Source: Pelagibacteraceae bacterium
GTDB taxonomy: Bacteria; Pseudomonadota; Alphaproteobacteria; HIMB59; GCA-002718135
Length of the DNA stretch: 64,000 nt
Direction: 5' to 3'
Assembly: GCA_002718135.1 (NCBI GenBank)
Contig: PBDN01000019.1
Coordinates: forward strand, 134,805 to 198,804
Positions 37,488-46,472 of this stretch are shown piece by piece. The position numbers and the translations under genes are program-made. Within the stretch, counting starts at the first letter, position 1, and every line of letters begins with the position of its first letter. Under the pieces are notes generated by a model. It was not told the origin of the DNA. It searched no databases and was given only the letters and a program-made list of their open reading frames with translations.

Positions 37488-38363
37488 ATGAAAAGAAAGT
37501 TTAACCGGCAGAAAGAAGATGTCGGTAACGTCATCGCGTTCGAACATGTGAATATTTGTATTCCGGACCAGCGACTAGCAACCCTTTTTTACATTACTGG
37601 GCTGGGCCTTACCCGTGACCCCTATCTGGTGACTAGCGTGACAAATATGTGGGTAAATATTGGCCGAAATCAGTTTCATATGCCCACTAGAGACGCTCAA
37701 GTGATAAGGGGAAATATTGGACTCGTCATTCCCGAACGCCGCAAACTCCTAAACCGACTGAAAACAATTAGAACTGAGATGAAAGGTACTCAATTCTCAT
37801 TCAGGCCAGAAAAAGGGTATGTATCGGTAACATGCCCATGGGGAAATCGCTTTAGAATTTACCCCCCAAGTAAGTTGTTTGGTCCCATGGCGCTGGGTAT
37901 CGCTTACTTAGAATTCGATGTTCCCAAAAACACCGCCCGACGAATTGCCCAATTCTATAGGGAAATCATTTCCGCTCCGACGGAGATTCGCCATTCAGGC
38001 GGGATAGTTGCCTATGTCCAGGTGGGAAATGGCCAGAAAATTATCTTCCGGGAGACGAACCGAAAAATCCCGGTATTCGATGGACACCATATCCAGCTCT
38101 ATGTCGCGGACTTCTCTGGCCCGTATGAAAGGCTATTGGAGAGAGAGTTGATTTCTGAGGAAAGCAATAAGCATCAATACAGATTTGAAAACATCATCGA
38201 TCTGCACTCGGGCAAGGTTTTGTACACTCTTGATCACGAAATTCGGTCACTCACGCATCCTCTTTTTGCCAGGCCACTCGTGAACCGGAATCCAGACCAA
38301 ACTAACAACACTTTTAGTGCAGGACACGAAACCCAATCCTGGTCCTTACCGTATTCCGATTAG
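37488..38363 (+). CDS. VOC (glyoxalase/dioxygenase) superfamily protein
   Basis: Probably contains two vicinal-oxygen-chelate modules: IAFEHVNICIPDQRLATLFYITGLGLT at the N-terminus and MALGIAYLEFDVPKNTARRIAQFYREII near residue 135, the second followed by HHIQLYVADFSGPYERL. Possible metal ligands include H19 (FEHVN), H198-H199 and Glu residues, but the set is not certain. It could be a distant extradiol-dioxygenase or glyoxalase-like enzyme or a binding protein. The start at 37488 has GAGGGG at correct spacing; the ATG at 37479 is directly against that sequence. It follows the HpaI-like aldolase. The C-terminal 40 residues are polar and look disordered. Confidence 0.8.
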   Translation: MKRKFNRQKEDVGNVIAFEHVNICIPDQRLATLFYITGLGLTRDPYLVTSVTNMWVNIGRNQFHMPTRDAQVIRGNIGLVIPERRKLLNRLKTIRTEMKGTQFSFRPEKGYVSVTCPWGNRFRIYPPSKLFGPMALGIAYLEFDVPKNTARRIAQFYREIISAPTEIRHSGGIVAYVQVGNGQKIIFRETNRKIPVFDGHHIQLYVADFSGPYERLLERELISEESNKHQYRFENIIDLHSGKVLYTLDHEIRSLTHPLFARPLVNRNPDQTNNTFSAGHETQSWSLPYSD

Positions 38364-38386
38364 ATACTCCTTGTCTAATTTTCTCC

Positions 38387-39433
38387 CTATTCGGCAGCGT
38401 CGGCAAATGAATTGCGCTCTTGATCGATCATGGATTGGAGCATCCGTATCGCCTGCATAGCAGCACCATCATGATTGATGTCGACTCGCGGATGGGTCTT
38501 ACCGGTATCCATATTTTCCTGTTGAAGTCCGATGATCCAGAGGTCTTCCGAGAAAGCCTCGTGAGTAGTAGTGACAAACAAATCGGAAATCCATTCCTCA
38601 TCGATACGAAAATCCCGGGCCTGAGCCCAGAAATAGTGCGCAGATTTCTCAGTTTCCGGCGTGATCGCATTTAAATTTCGATAACCGAACCCCTGCGATC
38701 GATCTCCTTCGACGGCACCAGTGTTAGCACGAGCGGCTCCGACGTCCAGTTTTACGAAGGCTGGTGGGGTCCAAGTGACATGCTGCCAGCGATCAACATG
38801 TTCATTTTTCTCAAATCGACCAAGTTTCTGAAACATTGTCGAAACCGGGGAATCTAATATCCATCGAGTAAGGGTTACCGACCGCTCGCCTCTCTCGAAC
38901 TTCATCTGTTCCTCGGCGACCGCGCCGGTCCCCAGGGTAGTCGCATGTACATAGGACAAATGGGAAAGCTCCAGAAGATTCTCGATTAACAATTTGTAAT
39001 CTGCTTTGAGGTACATCCGCTCACCTTTGGCACGCCAGTCGGGATCGTCCATCCAGTGGAAGTCTTCGATCTCGTCCGGGTTCGCCAACGCAGGATCACC
39101 CATCCATACCCAAATCCACTGATATCTCTCTACAACCGGATAAGACCTTACCCGACACCCCGGCGGGATTTTCGACTGCCCCGGCACTCGGACACACGCC
39201 CCGGTCGCGTCATATTCCAATCCGTGATACGGACACTGGATATTGTCACCCACCAGTTTGCCTGAAGACAGAGGCGCATGACGGTGCGCGCATTTATCAG
39301 CCAGCGCCACCGGCGTACCGTCTTCCCCTCGAAAGAATACTACCGGGTCATTTAAAAGTGTACGCCGAAGGAGACTCTGTCTGCCAACCTCGGTGCCCCA
39401 AGCACCAACATACCAAGCGTTTTTCAAGAACAT
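38387..39433 (-). CDS. Rieske non-heme iron oxygenase, VanA-like, with altered bridging residue
   Basis: Aromatic oxygenase subunit with Rieske [2Fe-2S] site CAHRHAPLS ... CPYHGLEY near residues 48-70 and mononuclear iron site ENLLELSHLSYVH near residue 150. The usual bridging Asp (LLDLSH in the two paralogues) is Glu here, a conservative but notable change at the residue that carries electrons between the sites. Length is 348 residues. It lies 51 bases downstream of the third Rieske gene on the same strand, so the two are probably one operon. No reductase or ferredoxin gene is adjacent. The substrate is unknown. Confidence 0.92.
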   Translation of the reverse strand: MFLKNAWYVGAWGTEVGRQSLLRRTLLNDPVVFFRGEDGTPVALADKCAHRHAPLSSGKLVGDNIQCPYHGLEYDATGACVRVPGQSKIPPGCRVRSYPVVERYQWIWVWMGDPALANPDEIEDFHWMDDPDWRAKGERMYLKADYKLLIENLLELSHLSYVHATTLGTGAVAEEQMKFERGERSVTLTRWILDSPVSTMFQKLGRFEKNEHVDRWQHVTWTPPAFVKLDVGAARANTGAVEGDRSQGFGYRNLNAITPETEKSAHYFWAQARDFRIDEEWISDLFVTTTHEAFSEDLWIIGLQQENMDTGKTHPRVDINHDGAAMQAIRMLQSMIDQERNSFADAAE

Positions 39434-39484
39434 AGGTTCGCTCTTCTGCTATTTAGATAGGTATTTTTTTTCTGCACTATACTG

Positions 39485-40546
39485 TTACTCTGCCGCGATT
39501 GTCTCCTTATCGATTTTCAAGACCCTTTCAGCCCCTATCCGTTCCGCGAGCATTCGCCGGGCCGCCAAACCTGGCGCATCGACATTGATGTCAACCATTG
39601 ACCGGGCCGGGTCTCGGTCGATTGAGGCCTGCTGCGCTTCGAGGATGTGACAATCCTCCATAAAGGTCATTAGAAAGTCGTCATACATCTTCTTGGTCCA
39701 GACATTATCACCAACTTTGAAGTCCCAAACATGGGAGTAAAAGTAGAAGCTAGACGTGGCGGTCTCGGGTGTTGGTGCGTTTAATGCGCGAAGGCGTATG
39801 CCAGTTTCATATTCATCCTGTCCACCGTATTCGCCTGCAGCGACTGGGCCACAACCCGCATAGACAACAGAATAGGCTGGCGCCTCGGTCTCTACGATCT
39901 GCCACCGGTCAACATGGTCGTGGGAGTTCATACCAGCGGCGTAAAGCGGCGGAGGCGGCCGGTCTTGAATCCACCTCGACATTCGGACCCGGTCACTTAG
40001 TCGCTCGGTTTTAACCGGAAAATCAACGATAGCGCTGTTACCTATGGTGCGATTGTGGACATAGCCCAGATGCGACAGATCTAGCAGGTTGTCAGTGATT
40101 AGCTCGTAATTGCACTGTATATGCAATAGCGCACCAGTATTGTAGCCCCAGTCAGGATCATCAACCCACCACCAGTTGGGGATTAGGCTGTCATCGGCCA
40201 GGACCGCGTCGCCCATCCAGATCCACAGGAAGCCCCATTTTTCAGCTAAGGGATAGGATTTGATAAGGGCCCCCGGCGGCACCATGGACTGTCCAGGTAC
40301 GTTCACACAGGCGCCAGTATCGTCAAACTCAAGGCCATGATATCCGCATTGCAGCCTATCGCCTTTTACTTGCCCAAGCGACAGGGGTAGTTGGCGATGA
40401 CAGCAGCGATCTTCTAGTGCTATCGCCTTCCCGGCACTGTCGCGATACATCACCACGGGTTCGTTCAGGAGCATACGCCCCAGAGGGCCATTACCTTCCA
40501 GTTCGCGATCATAGGCCGCTACATACCAGCAATTTTTTAGAAACAT
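39485..40546 (-). CDS. Rieske non-heme iron oxygenase, VanA-like
   Basis: Third VanA-type oxygenase subunit of the window. Rieske site: CCHRQLPLS ... CGYHGLEF near residues 48-72. Mononuclear site: TDNLLDLSHLGYVH with the standard Asp and two His near residue 155. Length is 353 residues. It resembles the gene at 9.1 kb more than its neighbour at 38.4 kb (shared EDRCCHR, QCGYHGLEFD and NVPGQS segments). It is upstream of the 38.4 kb gene in the same direction. No clear ribosome-binding site is seen before the ATG. The partner reductase must be encoded elsewhere. It is divergent from a GFA-family gene. Confidence 0.92.
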   Translation of the reverse strand: MFLKNCWYVAAYDRELEGNGPLGRMLLNEPVVMYRDSAGKAIALEDRCCHRQLPLSLGQVKGDRLQCGYHGLEFDDTGACVNVPGQSMVPPGALIKSYPLAEKWGFLWIWMGDAVLADDSLIPNWWWVDDPDWGYNTGALLHIQCNYELITDNLLDLSHLGYVHNRTIGNSAIVDFPVKTERLSDRVRMSRWIQDRPPPPLYAAGMNSHDHVDRWQIVETEAPAYSVVYAGCGPVAAGEYGGQDEYETGIRLRALNAPTPETATSSFYFYSHVWDFKVGDNVWTKKMYDDFLMTFMEDCHILEAQQASIDRDPARSMVDINVDAPGLAARRMLAERIGAERVLKIDKETIAAE

Positions 40547-40627
40547 GGTTAAAGTTTATCGAACTCACGCATTCCGTAAACCCTTCTGACATCCTAAAAT
40601 AGAGAATATCTAATCGGGAGCATTTCC

Positions 40628-41077
40628 ATGTCTACACTATTTACCGGCGGATGCGGATGCGGCGCCGTCCGTTACAATGTGACGTCGGAACCGCTAATTT
40701 CGTACCTGTGCCATTGCACTGAGTGCCAGCGGCGAACGTCGAGTGCGTTTGGCCTCAACATGCAGGTGACAGATGACAATTTAGTCATCGAGCAAGGGGA
40801 GCCATCGGCCCGTACCCGTACCGCCGATAGCGGTAACAAACTAGAATTGAATTTCTGCGGCACTTGCGGCACGCCGCTTTTTTCGGTCCCCTCCGCCCGC
40901 CCTAATATTCGCGTCATTTATGCCGGAACGCTGGATGACCCTAGTTGGGTACCGGTAAGGCTACATATTTGGGCCGACAGTGCCCTCCCATGGGCAATTC
41001 CTGAGGACGGTGTCGAGCGTATCTCTGGTCAACCGAATATGGCCGATTATATCGGGAAGGTGGATTCAAATGGCTAA
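40628..41077 (+). CDS. GFA family (glutathione-dependent formaldehyde-activating-like) protein
   Basis: Small zinc protein of the GFA/CENP-V fold (149 residues). Cysteines form the expected zinc sites: GGCGCGAVRY, CHCTECQRRTSS and FCGTCGTPLFSV. The family name comes from S-(hydroxymethyl)glutathione synthase, but most members have no proven activity. GGGAG precedes the ATG. Its last codons overlap the start of the following maleate-isomerase-like gene, so they are co-translated. It may deal with formaldehyde released by the O-demethylating oxygenases upstream, which is inference from context. Confidence 0.88.
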   Translation: MSTLFTGGCGCGAVRYNVTSEPLISYLCHCTECQRRTSSAFGLNMQVTDDNLVIEQGEPSARTRTADSGNKLELNFCGTCGTPLFSVPSARPNIRVIYAGTLDDPSWVPVRLHIWADSALPWAIPEDGVERISGQPNMADYIGKVDSNG

Positions 41078-41789
41078 ATACGGAGACCGCGCTCGTATCG
41101 GTATGCTTCTACCCTCAGTCAACCGCGCCGCCGAACCGCAGATCACTGAGATGTTACCCAGTGGCGTGTCTCTGCACACTACACGCCTAAGGCTCTTGTC
41201 GAGCGAGGAAGAGCACATCAACGAAATGGTAGTCGATGTCGAGCGCGGCTCCGTAATGCTAGCCGATGCCGACGTCGACCTAATCGTTTTTCACTGTACT
41301 GCGGCTTCAATGTTTGCCCCTGGCTTCGACGATGAAATAATTGATCGGATCGCCACCGCGACCGGTAAGCCGGCTACGTCGACGTCCAAGGGCTGCTTGG
41401 AAGCATTTGGTATGGTTGATGCAAAGAAAATTACACTAACCACACCCTATATCCAGATCACAAACGACCGAGAGGTCGCATTCCTAGCCTCCCACGGCAT
41501 TGAGGTGCTTTCCGAAACTGGCCTCGGCATAACAGGTGATGGAGGCGCGATGCTGGCGGTTGAGCCTAACGAGTGGCGCCACCGGGTCACCAAGCAGGAC
41601 GAACCAACGTCGGAGGCCGCATTTTTAAGCTGTACCGCCATCCGCGCAGTCGAGGCGATAGAATCGATTGAGGCGGAGATAGATAAACCCGTCGTGACCT
41701 CGAACCAGGCCATGGTTTGGCATGCTCTTCGCAAGCTCGGGATAGATGATCGGCCGTCCGGATATGGTCGACTGATGGAGGTTGCATAG
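41070..41789 (+). CDS. Maleate cis-trans isomerase / Asp-Glu racemase superfamily protein
   Basis: Member of the maleate isomerase / arylmalonate decarboxylase group. Two Cys residues flank the active site as expected: LIVFHCTAASM near residue 75 and FLSCTAIRAVEAI near residue 190. The GKPATSTSKGCLEAF and KPVVTSNQAMVWHALRKLG segments are typical. Start MAKYGDR at 41070 is chosen over the frame start at 40980, which lies inside the GFA gene; AAGGTGG precedes it. Length is 239 residues. It could convert maleate to fumarate at the end of a pyridine- or maleamate-type pathway, or decarboxylate an aryl malonate. Confidence 0.88.
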   Translation: MAKYGDRARIGMLLPSVNRAAEPQITEMLPSGVSLHTTRLRLLSSEEEHINEMVVDVERGSVMLADADVDLIVFHCTAASMFAPGFDDEIIDRIATATGKPATSTSKGCLEAFGMVDAKKITLTTPYIQITNDREVAFLASHGIEVLSETGLGITGDGGAMLAVEPNEWRHRVTKQDEPTSEAAFLSCTAIRAVEAIESIEAEIDKPVVTSNQAMVWHALRKLGIDDRPSGYGRLMEVA

Positions 41790-42293
41790 GTCTTTAGATA
41801 TGGTTCTTGTTAGGGTATACGGCTTGGTGTCGGATCTTCATTAGCAGGAAAATCTATATCTCTGCGCAAGTATAGGAATATATTATTTGACGAGGTGCCC
41901 GTCCCTATTCCCGGGATTCGGGATAGGGCCTCTCCGCTATTTGAGGAATACCGGCCAGTCTTTTGCCACCGACTAGGTTGTTACCTTCTTTAGTCACTAG
42001 ATCTGAGTCAAATTGACATGCTTCTTCGTCCGAGAAAACGAGAATATCATAACCTTCAGGCATAGTAATGAGAAATCAGGCTGCACGCACAGGAGAAACC
42101 AGCGCGCGGCTCCTAATCCTGCTCACTTACCTGATCGCGAACTGAGAGGTCGGCTTGTATTGCAACAACAGCCAATGGCTTCCTCCTCTAAGCATATAAA
42201 CTGGACTGTGTCGCGAATGTACAGATTGGTCATTTAGCTGAAAATTGTTCCGCGTTCACGAGCCACAACCAAAGAGATCTAGACTAATAAACT
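41790..42293. other. Intergenic region with a hairpin, no supported gene
   Basis: These 504 bases lie between the convergent maleate-isomerase-like and luciferase-like genes. No reading frame has credible codon use or homology. The only structure seen is the hairpin listed separately at 41903-41928. A reading frame at 42013-42237 is rejected. Confidence 0.6.
41903..41928. other. Strong stem-loop in the intergenic region (possible terminator)
   Basis: CCCTATTCCCG and CGGGATAGGG form a ten-base-pair stem with a single bulged T and a five-base loop (GGATT). GAGG and CCTC further out can add four pairs. No T-rich tail follows, so a classical intrinsic terminator is not certain. The position, between two converging genes, suits a bidirectional terminator. 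Confidence 0.4.
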
Positions 42294-43292
42294 TTAAGCA
42301 GCGGCCCGCTTCTGTCCCATCGCACCTGCTAGTAGTTCAAATGAACGTATCCTCGCTTGATGGTCCCAGATCGCAGCCGCAACGATCAACTCGTCCGCGC
42401 CAGTAGCATCAATGAGAGTGCCCAATTGGGCGCTGATAGTCTCTGATGTACCATGATAAGAACAGGCCAACATCGTCGATGCCTGCATTTTTTCCTGGGG
42501 CGACCAGAATTCCTCAATATCATCAATAGGCGGCGGTAACCTGCCACGAGTGCCGCGCACCATTCGGGTAGAATTCTGTTGTGGAGACGTAAAAAGCCGC
42601 CTCGCCTCATCTTCGGTGTCAGCAACGACTACGTTGCACCCGACCATCACATAGGGCTCAGCCAACTGATCGGATGGTTCAAATCTCTCTCGGTAGATAT
42701 CAATTGCTTGTAACAACGCCTGGGGCGCGAAATGGGATGCAAAGGCGTATGGCAGACCAAGCATCGCGGCAAGTTGCGCACCAAACAGACTGGAGCCAAG
42801 AATATAGAGTGGAACATTGGTGTCCTCACCCGGGATGGCATGAAGCCATTGGTTTTCTTGCGGCGGGCCCAGAAGCGCTCGAAGCTCAACCACGTCCTGA
42901 GGAAAACGTTCCGAAGATTCAGGGCCGCGGCGCAAAGCCCGCCAAGTTTGTTGATCGGTACCGGGCGCGCGCCCCAAACCTAGATCTATACGGCCGGGAA
43001 ATAACGTCGCCAAGGTACCAAACTGTTCGGCAATTACCATCGGCGAATGATTGGGCAGCATTATACCGCCTGATCCCACTCGGATGGTACTGGTGCCGCC
43101 TGCGACATGGCAAATACACACCGCGGTCGCGGCGCTGGCGATTCCGGAAAGATTATGATGTTCGGCCAACCAGTACCGGTGATAGCCTACCGCCTCTGCA
43201 TGTTGCGCTAGATCTAGCGCGTTGGACAACGCATCCGCCGGGGTGAGCCCCTCGCCGATATTGGCGAGATCGAGTACTGAGAGTTGAACCAT
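42294..43292 (-). CDS. LLM class flavin-dependent oxidoreductase (MsnO8 type)
   Basis: Luciferase-like flavin-dependent enzyme. It shows the typical start [12 protein letters not shown], then [11 protein letters not shown] near residue 40, [27 protein letters not shown], and [16 protein letters not shown]. This pattern fits the MsnO8 subgroup of LLM oxidoreductases. Length is 332 residues. It is a single gene on the minus strand downstream of the TPP enzyme. It is only distantly related to the tandem LLM pair at 52.7-55.3 kb. The substrate is unknown; the family oxidises or cleaves small organics with reduced FMN. Confidence 0.9.
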   Translation of the reverse strand: MVQLSVLDLANIGEGLTPADALSNALDLAQHAEAVGYHRYWLAEHHNLSGIASAATAVCICHVAGGTSTIRVGSGGIMLPNHSPMVIAEQFGTLATLFPGRIDLGLGRAPGTDQQTWRALRRGPESSERFPQDVVELRALLGPPQENQWLHAIPGEDTNVPLYILGSSLFGAQLAAMLGLPYAFASHFAPQALLQAIDIYRERFEPSDQLAEPYVMVGCNVVVADTEDEARRLFTSPQQNSTRMVRGTRGRLPPPIDDIEEFWSPQEKMQASTMLACSYHGTSETISAQLGTLIDATGADELIVAAAIWDHQARIRSFELLAGAMGQKRAAA

Positions 43293-43386
43293 ATTTGTAT
43301 TCTAGAACTTTATGTAGCCGGACGAAACAGTCTCGTTTGGGTATCAAAACTAAGCGAGGCTCGAAGATCCAGACGGGTTAGGAAAG

Positions 43387-45018
43387 CTAACCCCGCACCT
43401 TCCCTTGGGAAATCAGATGCCACGGGTCCGGCACCTCTCCTAAAGGATATTCGATTAAGGTAGGGCCCGGGTTGGAAAAACCCTCTGAAATAGCATTTTC
43501 AAGCTCCGCCGGATTTTTAACGCGAAACCCCTGTATTCCAAACGCATCAGACAGTTTCATTAGATCTGGATTTTGTAGTTCGACGGCAATTTCCTTGCCA
43601 TGAAACAACTTCTGCTGAAAGCGTTTTACGTTGCCGAATGCTCCATCGTTGAACACCACGAGAACGAAATCGATTCCATGTTGGGCTGCAGTCGCTAGCT
43701 CTTGTACATTAAACATGAATCCACCATCTCCGGAAATCGCGAGCACCTTCCGGTCAGGCATGCCTACTTTAGCGCCCATTGCTGTGGGTGACGCGTAGCC
43801 TAAAGTGCCTTGGTATCCAGGGTTAATATAAGTGCGCGGTTGGTGAACTGGAAAGGCAAGTCGTGCGACATATCCCAGCTGAGTCAACTCCTCAACGAAG
43901 ATACCATCTTCTGGCAGAGCTCTCCGAATGGCGTGGAGGATTGGGATCTGCGGATCCAGCCTATCAAATTCTGATTGCATGTTGGCCTTCAGCACAGTCA
44001 TTTCGTCGGCGATAGCGGTACGTGTTCGATTGTAAGCGGGTATCGCATCGGCAAGAGCCAAGAGACCCAACACCGCGTCGGCATGTATTTCTACTTCAGG
44101 ACTATGGCTGCGGGTCATTTCCGCCGTGTCTATGTCGAGGCGAACGAATTTTAGGCCGTCGTCAGCGCCCCAGCCAGGTACCATCGGTACCAGCCGCGTA
44201 CCGACACCTAGCACTACATCGGCGTCCTTCCACAGATGGTGACCATGGGGTGGGGTCAGCGCCAGCGGGTTGCGGGAATCTATTGCACCAAGGGCACCAC
44301 GCGACATCACCACCGGCGCCTGCAAAATCTCAGCTAGAGCGAGCAGCTCCGGTCCTGCGTCAATGGCACCGCCGCCCGCAAATATTAGCGGATTTTCGGC
44401 ACTCCCTAGTAACTTAGCCGCCCTTTCTACCAATTCGGGGTCTGGGGATACTGTTTCATAGGCGTTTGGAGGATCGATGGGCGTTACCTCGGCCTCCAAC
44501 CTCATGATATCAAGCGCCATTTCAACCTCGACTGGACGGGGCCGTCCCGTTTGCAACTGACGGAATGCTTCCTTCATAATTAGCGGTGTATCAGCTGGCA
44601 TATCTATCCGAGCTGCATATTTGGTAAGCCCTTCAGCAATAGCGAGTTGATCAGGCAATTCGTGAAGTTGGCCGGTACCCTTACCAATCATCGCCGACGG
44701 AATCTGACCTACTACGCACATCATTTTTGAATTTAACGAATAGCCCGTTGCAATCGCGGCTGATGCATTCAGTAGGCCGGGCCCTGGAACCACAATAACG
44801 GTCCCAACTCGCCCGGTTGCTTGAGAATAACCGAGCGCCATATAGGCTGCACCCTGTTCGTGGCGCGTATGAAGGATCCGGATCTGGCTCTGAGCGTCAT
44901 GCAACGACGCAAACAGAGGGTCCAGTTGAACACCCGGAATGCCGAATGCAGTATCGACACCGTTACGGACCAAAGCATCGACGATGGCCTCGCCGCCGCT
45001 CATGATTTTAGCGGTCAT
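43387..45018 (-). CDS. Thiamine pyrophosphate-dependent enzyme (acetolactate synthase-like)
   Basis: Catalytic subunit-type TPP enzyme of the acetolactate synthase / benzoylformate decarboxylase superfamily. The catalytic Glu is in HTRHEQGAAYMA near residue 53. The central domain has IFAGGGAID. The TPP/Mg motif is SGDGGFMFNVQELATAAQHG and VVFNDGAFGNV near residues 430-460. The length of 543 residues fits. The gene is divergent from the LigA/LigB operon, with 290 bases between starts. No ilvN-type regulatory subunit follows, so a role in valine synthesis is unlikely. It may decarboxylate an aryl 2-oxo acid or join small aldehydes; the substrate is unknown. An A-rich AAAGAG precedes the ATG. 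Confidence 0.88.
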   Translation of the reverse strand: MTAKIMSGGEAIVDALVRNGVDTAFGIPGVQLDPLFASLHDAQSQIRILHTRHEQGAAYMALGYSQATGRVGTVIVVPGPGLLNASAAIATGYSLNSKMMCVVGQIPSAMIGKGTGQLHELPDQLAIAEGLTKYAARIDMPADTPLIMKEAFRQLQTGRPRPVEVEMALDIMRLEAEVTPIDPPNAYETVSPDPELVERAAKLLGSAENPLIFAGGGAIDAGPELLALAEILQAPVVMSRGALGAIDSRNPLALTPPHGHHLWKDADVVLGVGTRLVPMVPGWGADDGLKFVRLDIDTAEMTRSHSPEVEIHADAVLGLLALADAIPAYNRTRTAIADEMTVLKANMQSEFDRLDPQIPILHAIRRALPEDGIFVEELTQLGYVARLAFPVHQPRTYINPGYQGTLGYASPTAMGAKVGMPDRKVLAISGDGGFMFNVQELATAAQHGIDFVLVVFNDGAFGNVKRFQQKLFHGKEIAVELQNPDLMKLSDAFGIQGFRVKNPAELENAISEGFSNPGPTLIEYPLGEVPDPWHLISQGKVRG

Positions 45019-45212
45019 AAGCGCTCTTTTTTTAAAAAGGGTACCGTCATAACTTGTAATAATAGATTTTTATCGGCGCGCCGGGATAGAACGGGCAGGT
45101 TGATAGTATCTAAGATATTGGTACGTCTTTCTTTACTTACGAGATGTTGAGCTCTCTTCGCCATTTATACCCGCCGCTCTTCCGGGTTCCATCATCGGCG
45201 AATGCGGTAAAG

Positions 45213-45230
45213 AGGTCGAGACCTTAGGTC
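45213..45230. promoter_or_regulatory. Alternating AGGTC / GACCT half-sites upstream of the LigA operon
   Basis: AGGTC-GA-GACCT-T-AGGTC places three half-sites in alternating orientation within 18 bases. They lie about 80 bases before the LigA start and 195 before the divergent TPP gene. Overlapping palindromes of this kind can bind a regulator dimer. No regulator gene is nearby to support it further. Confidence 0.35.
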
Positions 45231-45308
45231 AGATTAACTAACAAGGCGTTCCACTTTACCGAACTGTTGACTTTGTTATCATCAGACCGATAACGGGGAG
45301 ACATACTC

Positions 45309-45620
45309 ATGGGCATTGCAGACACCAAAAAAAAACTACCCGCAAACCGGATGATTTTCGACGTGCGGCGCGACCCCGCGCTCTACACTGATTTCTTCAA
45401 TAACTTCGAAAGTATTATGGAGAGCTATCAACTAAGCAATGAAGAACGACAAGCCTTTCGTGATTTGGATATCAAGAAGTTAGGAGAATTGGGAGTTCAC
45501 CCCTACTTCCTGCCTCAGGTATCGCGCCTTTTCCACGGAGCGGCCTATAATCATAACAACTCTCCCTCGGCTCAGGCCTACGGTAAAAGTGTCGTGGACG
45601 GAAAAGGGAAAACCAGATAA
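45309..45620 (+). CDS. Protocatechuate 4,5-dioxygenase alpha-subunit-like protein (LigA domain)
   Basis: Small subunit of a class III extradiol ring-cleavage dioxygenase. The helical LigA fold is recognisable in NFESIMESYQLSNEERQAFRDLDIKKLGELGVHPYFLPQVSRLF. Length is 103 residues. It contributes to the active-site lid of the LigB-type partner, whose ATG overlaps its stop by one base. An A9 run at 45327-45335 encodes part of Lys-Lys-Lys and remains in frame. GGGGAGA precedes the ATG. The residues give no direct hint of the substrate. Confidence 0.88.
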   Translation: MGIADTKKKLPANRMIFDVRRDPALYTDFFNNFESIMESYQLSNEERQAFRDLDIKKLGELGVHPYFLPQVSRLFHGAAYNHNNSPSAQAYGKSVVDGKGKTR

Positions 45621-46471
45621 TGGCAGAACTGGCATTCGTCACCGGGCTAAGTCATGCGCCGGGAATGACCGGCTGGTTAGATCGCGCTCCTGAACGAGAG
45701 CAGAAATCTCTGACCGAAGGCTTCACTCTACTGGGAGAAAAGCTACGTGCAGCCAAACCAGACCTGATCATCGGCCTTGCCAATGATCATGTTCTCAACA
45801 TGCCGGTCGACGATACCCATGATTTCTGTATCGGAACTTCCGCTGCCTGGACCGGGCCAGCAGAGTGGTTCCGAGACTGGGTAAACGTCCAACCCTATTC
45901 TGTCAGGGGAAATTCACCGGTGGCGCAACTGCTGTTTGACGGACTTTCCGGATACGGATTTGACATTATTTCAAGGAACGAACTTCTATTTGACGACAAT
46001 TGGTCGGTACCCTTGAAATACCTAACTCCCGATTACGACATACCGCTTGTACCAATCCATATGAACTGTATCGTTCCACCGATACCGTCACCCCAGCACT
46101 GCTTCAACTTCGGCCAGGCGGTACATAAGATCATAGAAAATGACCTACCAACCGACATGCGCGTCGCTTTCATGGGTACCGGAGGTCTCAGCCACGATCC
46201 AGGTGGACCAAAATATTTTGACGTTGACGAAGAATTTGACCGCTGGTTCCTCGGCCTCCTAGAGGAAGGCGACCCCGAAAAGGTGTTACGCGAATGTACA
46301 CCGGCGAAAATGAGTGCCGCTGGTGATGGGGGTACGTCGGAACTCGTCGCCTGGATCAGCGCAATGGCTATGGTAGGTGACCGCAAGGCAATCACCGCCT
46401 GTTACGAGCCGGCGGTCGAATTACGTTGTGGTATGGGCTGTGTATACTGGGAAATGCAGAAGGAACCTTAA
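45620..46471 (+). CDS. Class III extradiol dioxygenase, LigB-type catalytic subunit
   Basis: Catalytic subunit that would open a dihydroxylated aromatic ring with non-heme Fe(II). Iron ligands probable: H12 (GLSHAPG), H57 (ANDHVLN) and Glu in GGTSELVAW near residue 240. The acid-base His of the family is in GGLSHDPGG near residue 192. Length is 283 residues. It is the second gene of the LigA-LigB-isochorismatase operon (one-base overlap before, one-base gap after). The substrate may be a protocatechuate-, gallate- or hydroxypyridine-like ring. The adjacent amidase-like gene points to a nitrogen-bearing substrate. Confidence 0.9.
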   Translation: MAELAFVTGLSHAPGMTGWLDRAPEREQKSLTEGFTLLGEKLRAAKPDLIIGLANDHVLNMPVDDTHDFCIGTSAAWTGPAEWFRDWVNVQPYSVRGNSPVAQLLFDGLSGYGFDIISRNELLFDDNWSVPLKYLTPDYDIPLVPIHMNCIVPPIPSPQHCFNFGQAVHKIIENDLPTDMRVAFMGTGGLSHDPGGPKYFDVDEEFDRWFLGLLEEGDPEKVLRECTPAKMSAAGDGGTSELVAWISAMAMVGDRKAITACYEPAVELRCGMGCVYWEMQKEP

Positions 46472-46472
46472 G

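Noticed and set aside
42013..42237. 74-residue plus-strand frame in the 504-base gap
   Set aside because: No ribosome-binding site, odd composition and no motif; treated as chance.
45267..45294. TTGACT-N16-GATAAC as a promoter for the LigA operon
   Set aside because: Transcription would start near 45301, inside or after the GGGGAGA ribosome-binding site and only about eight bases before the ATG, so it would remove the site.
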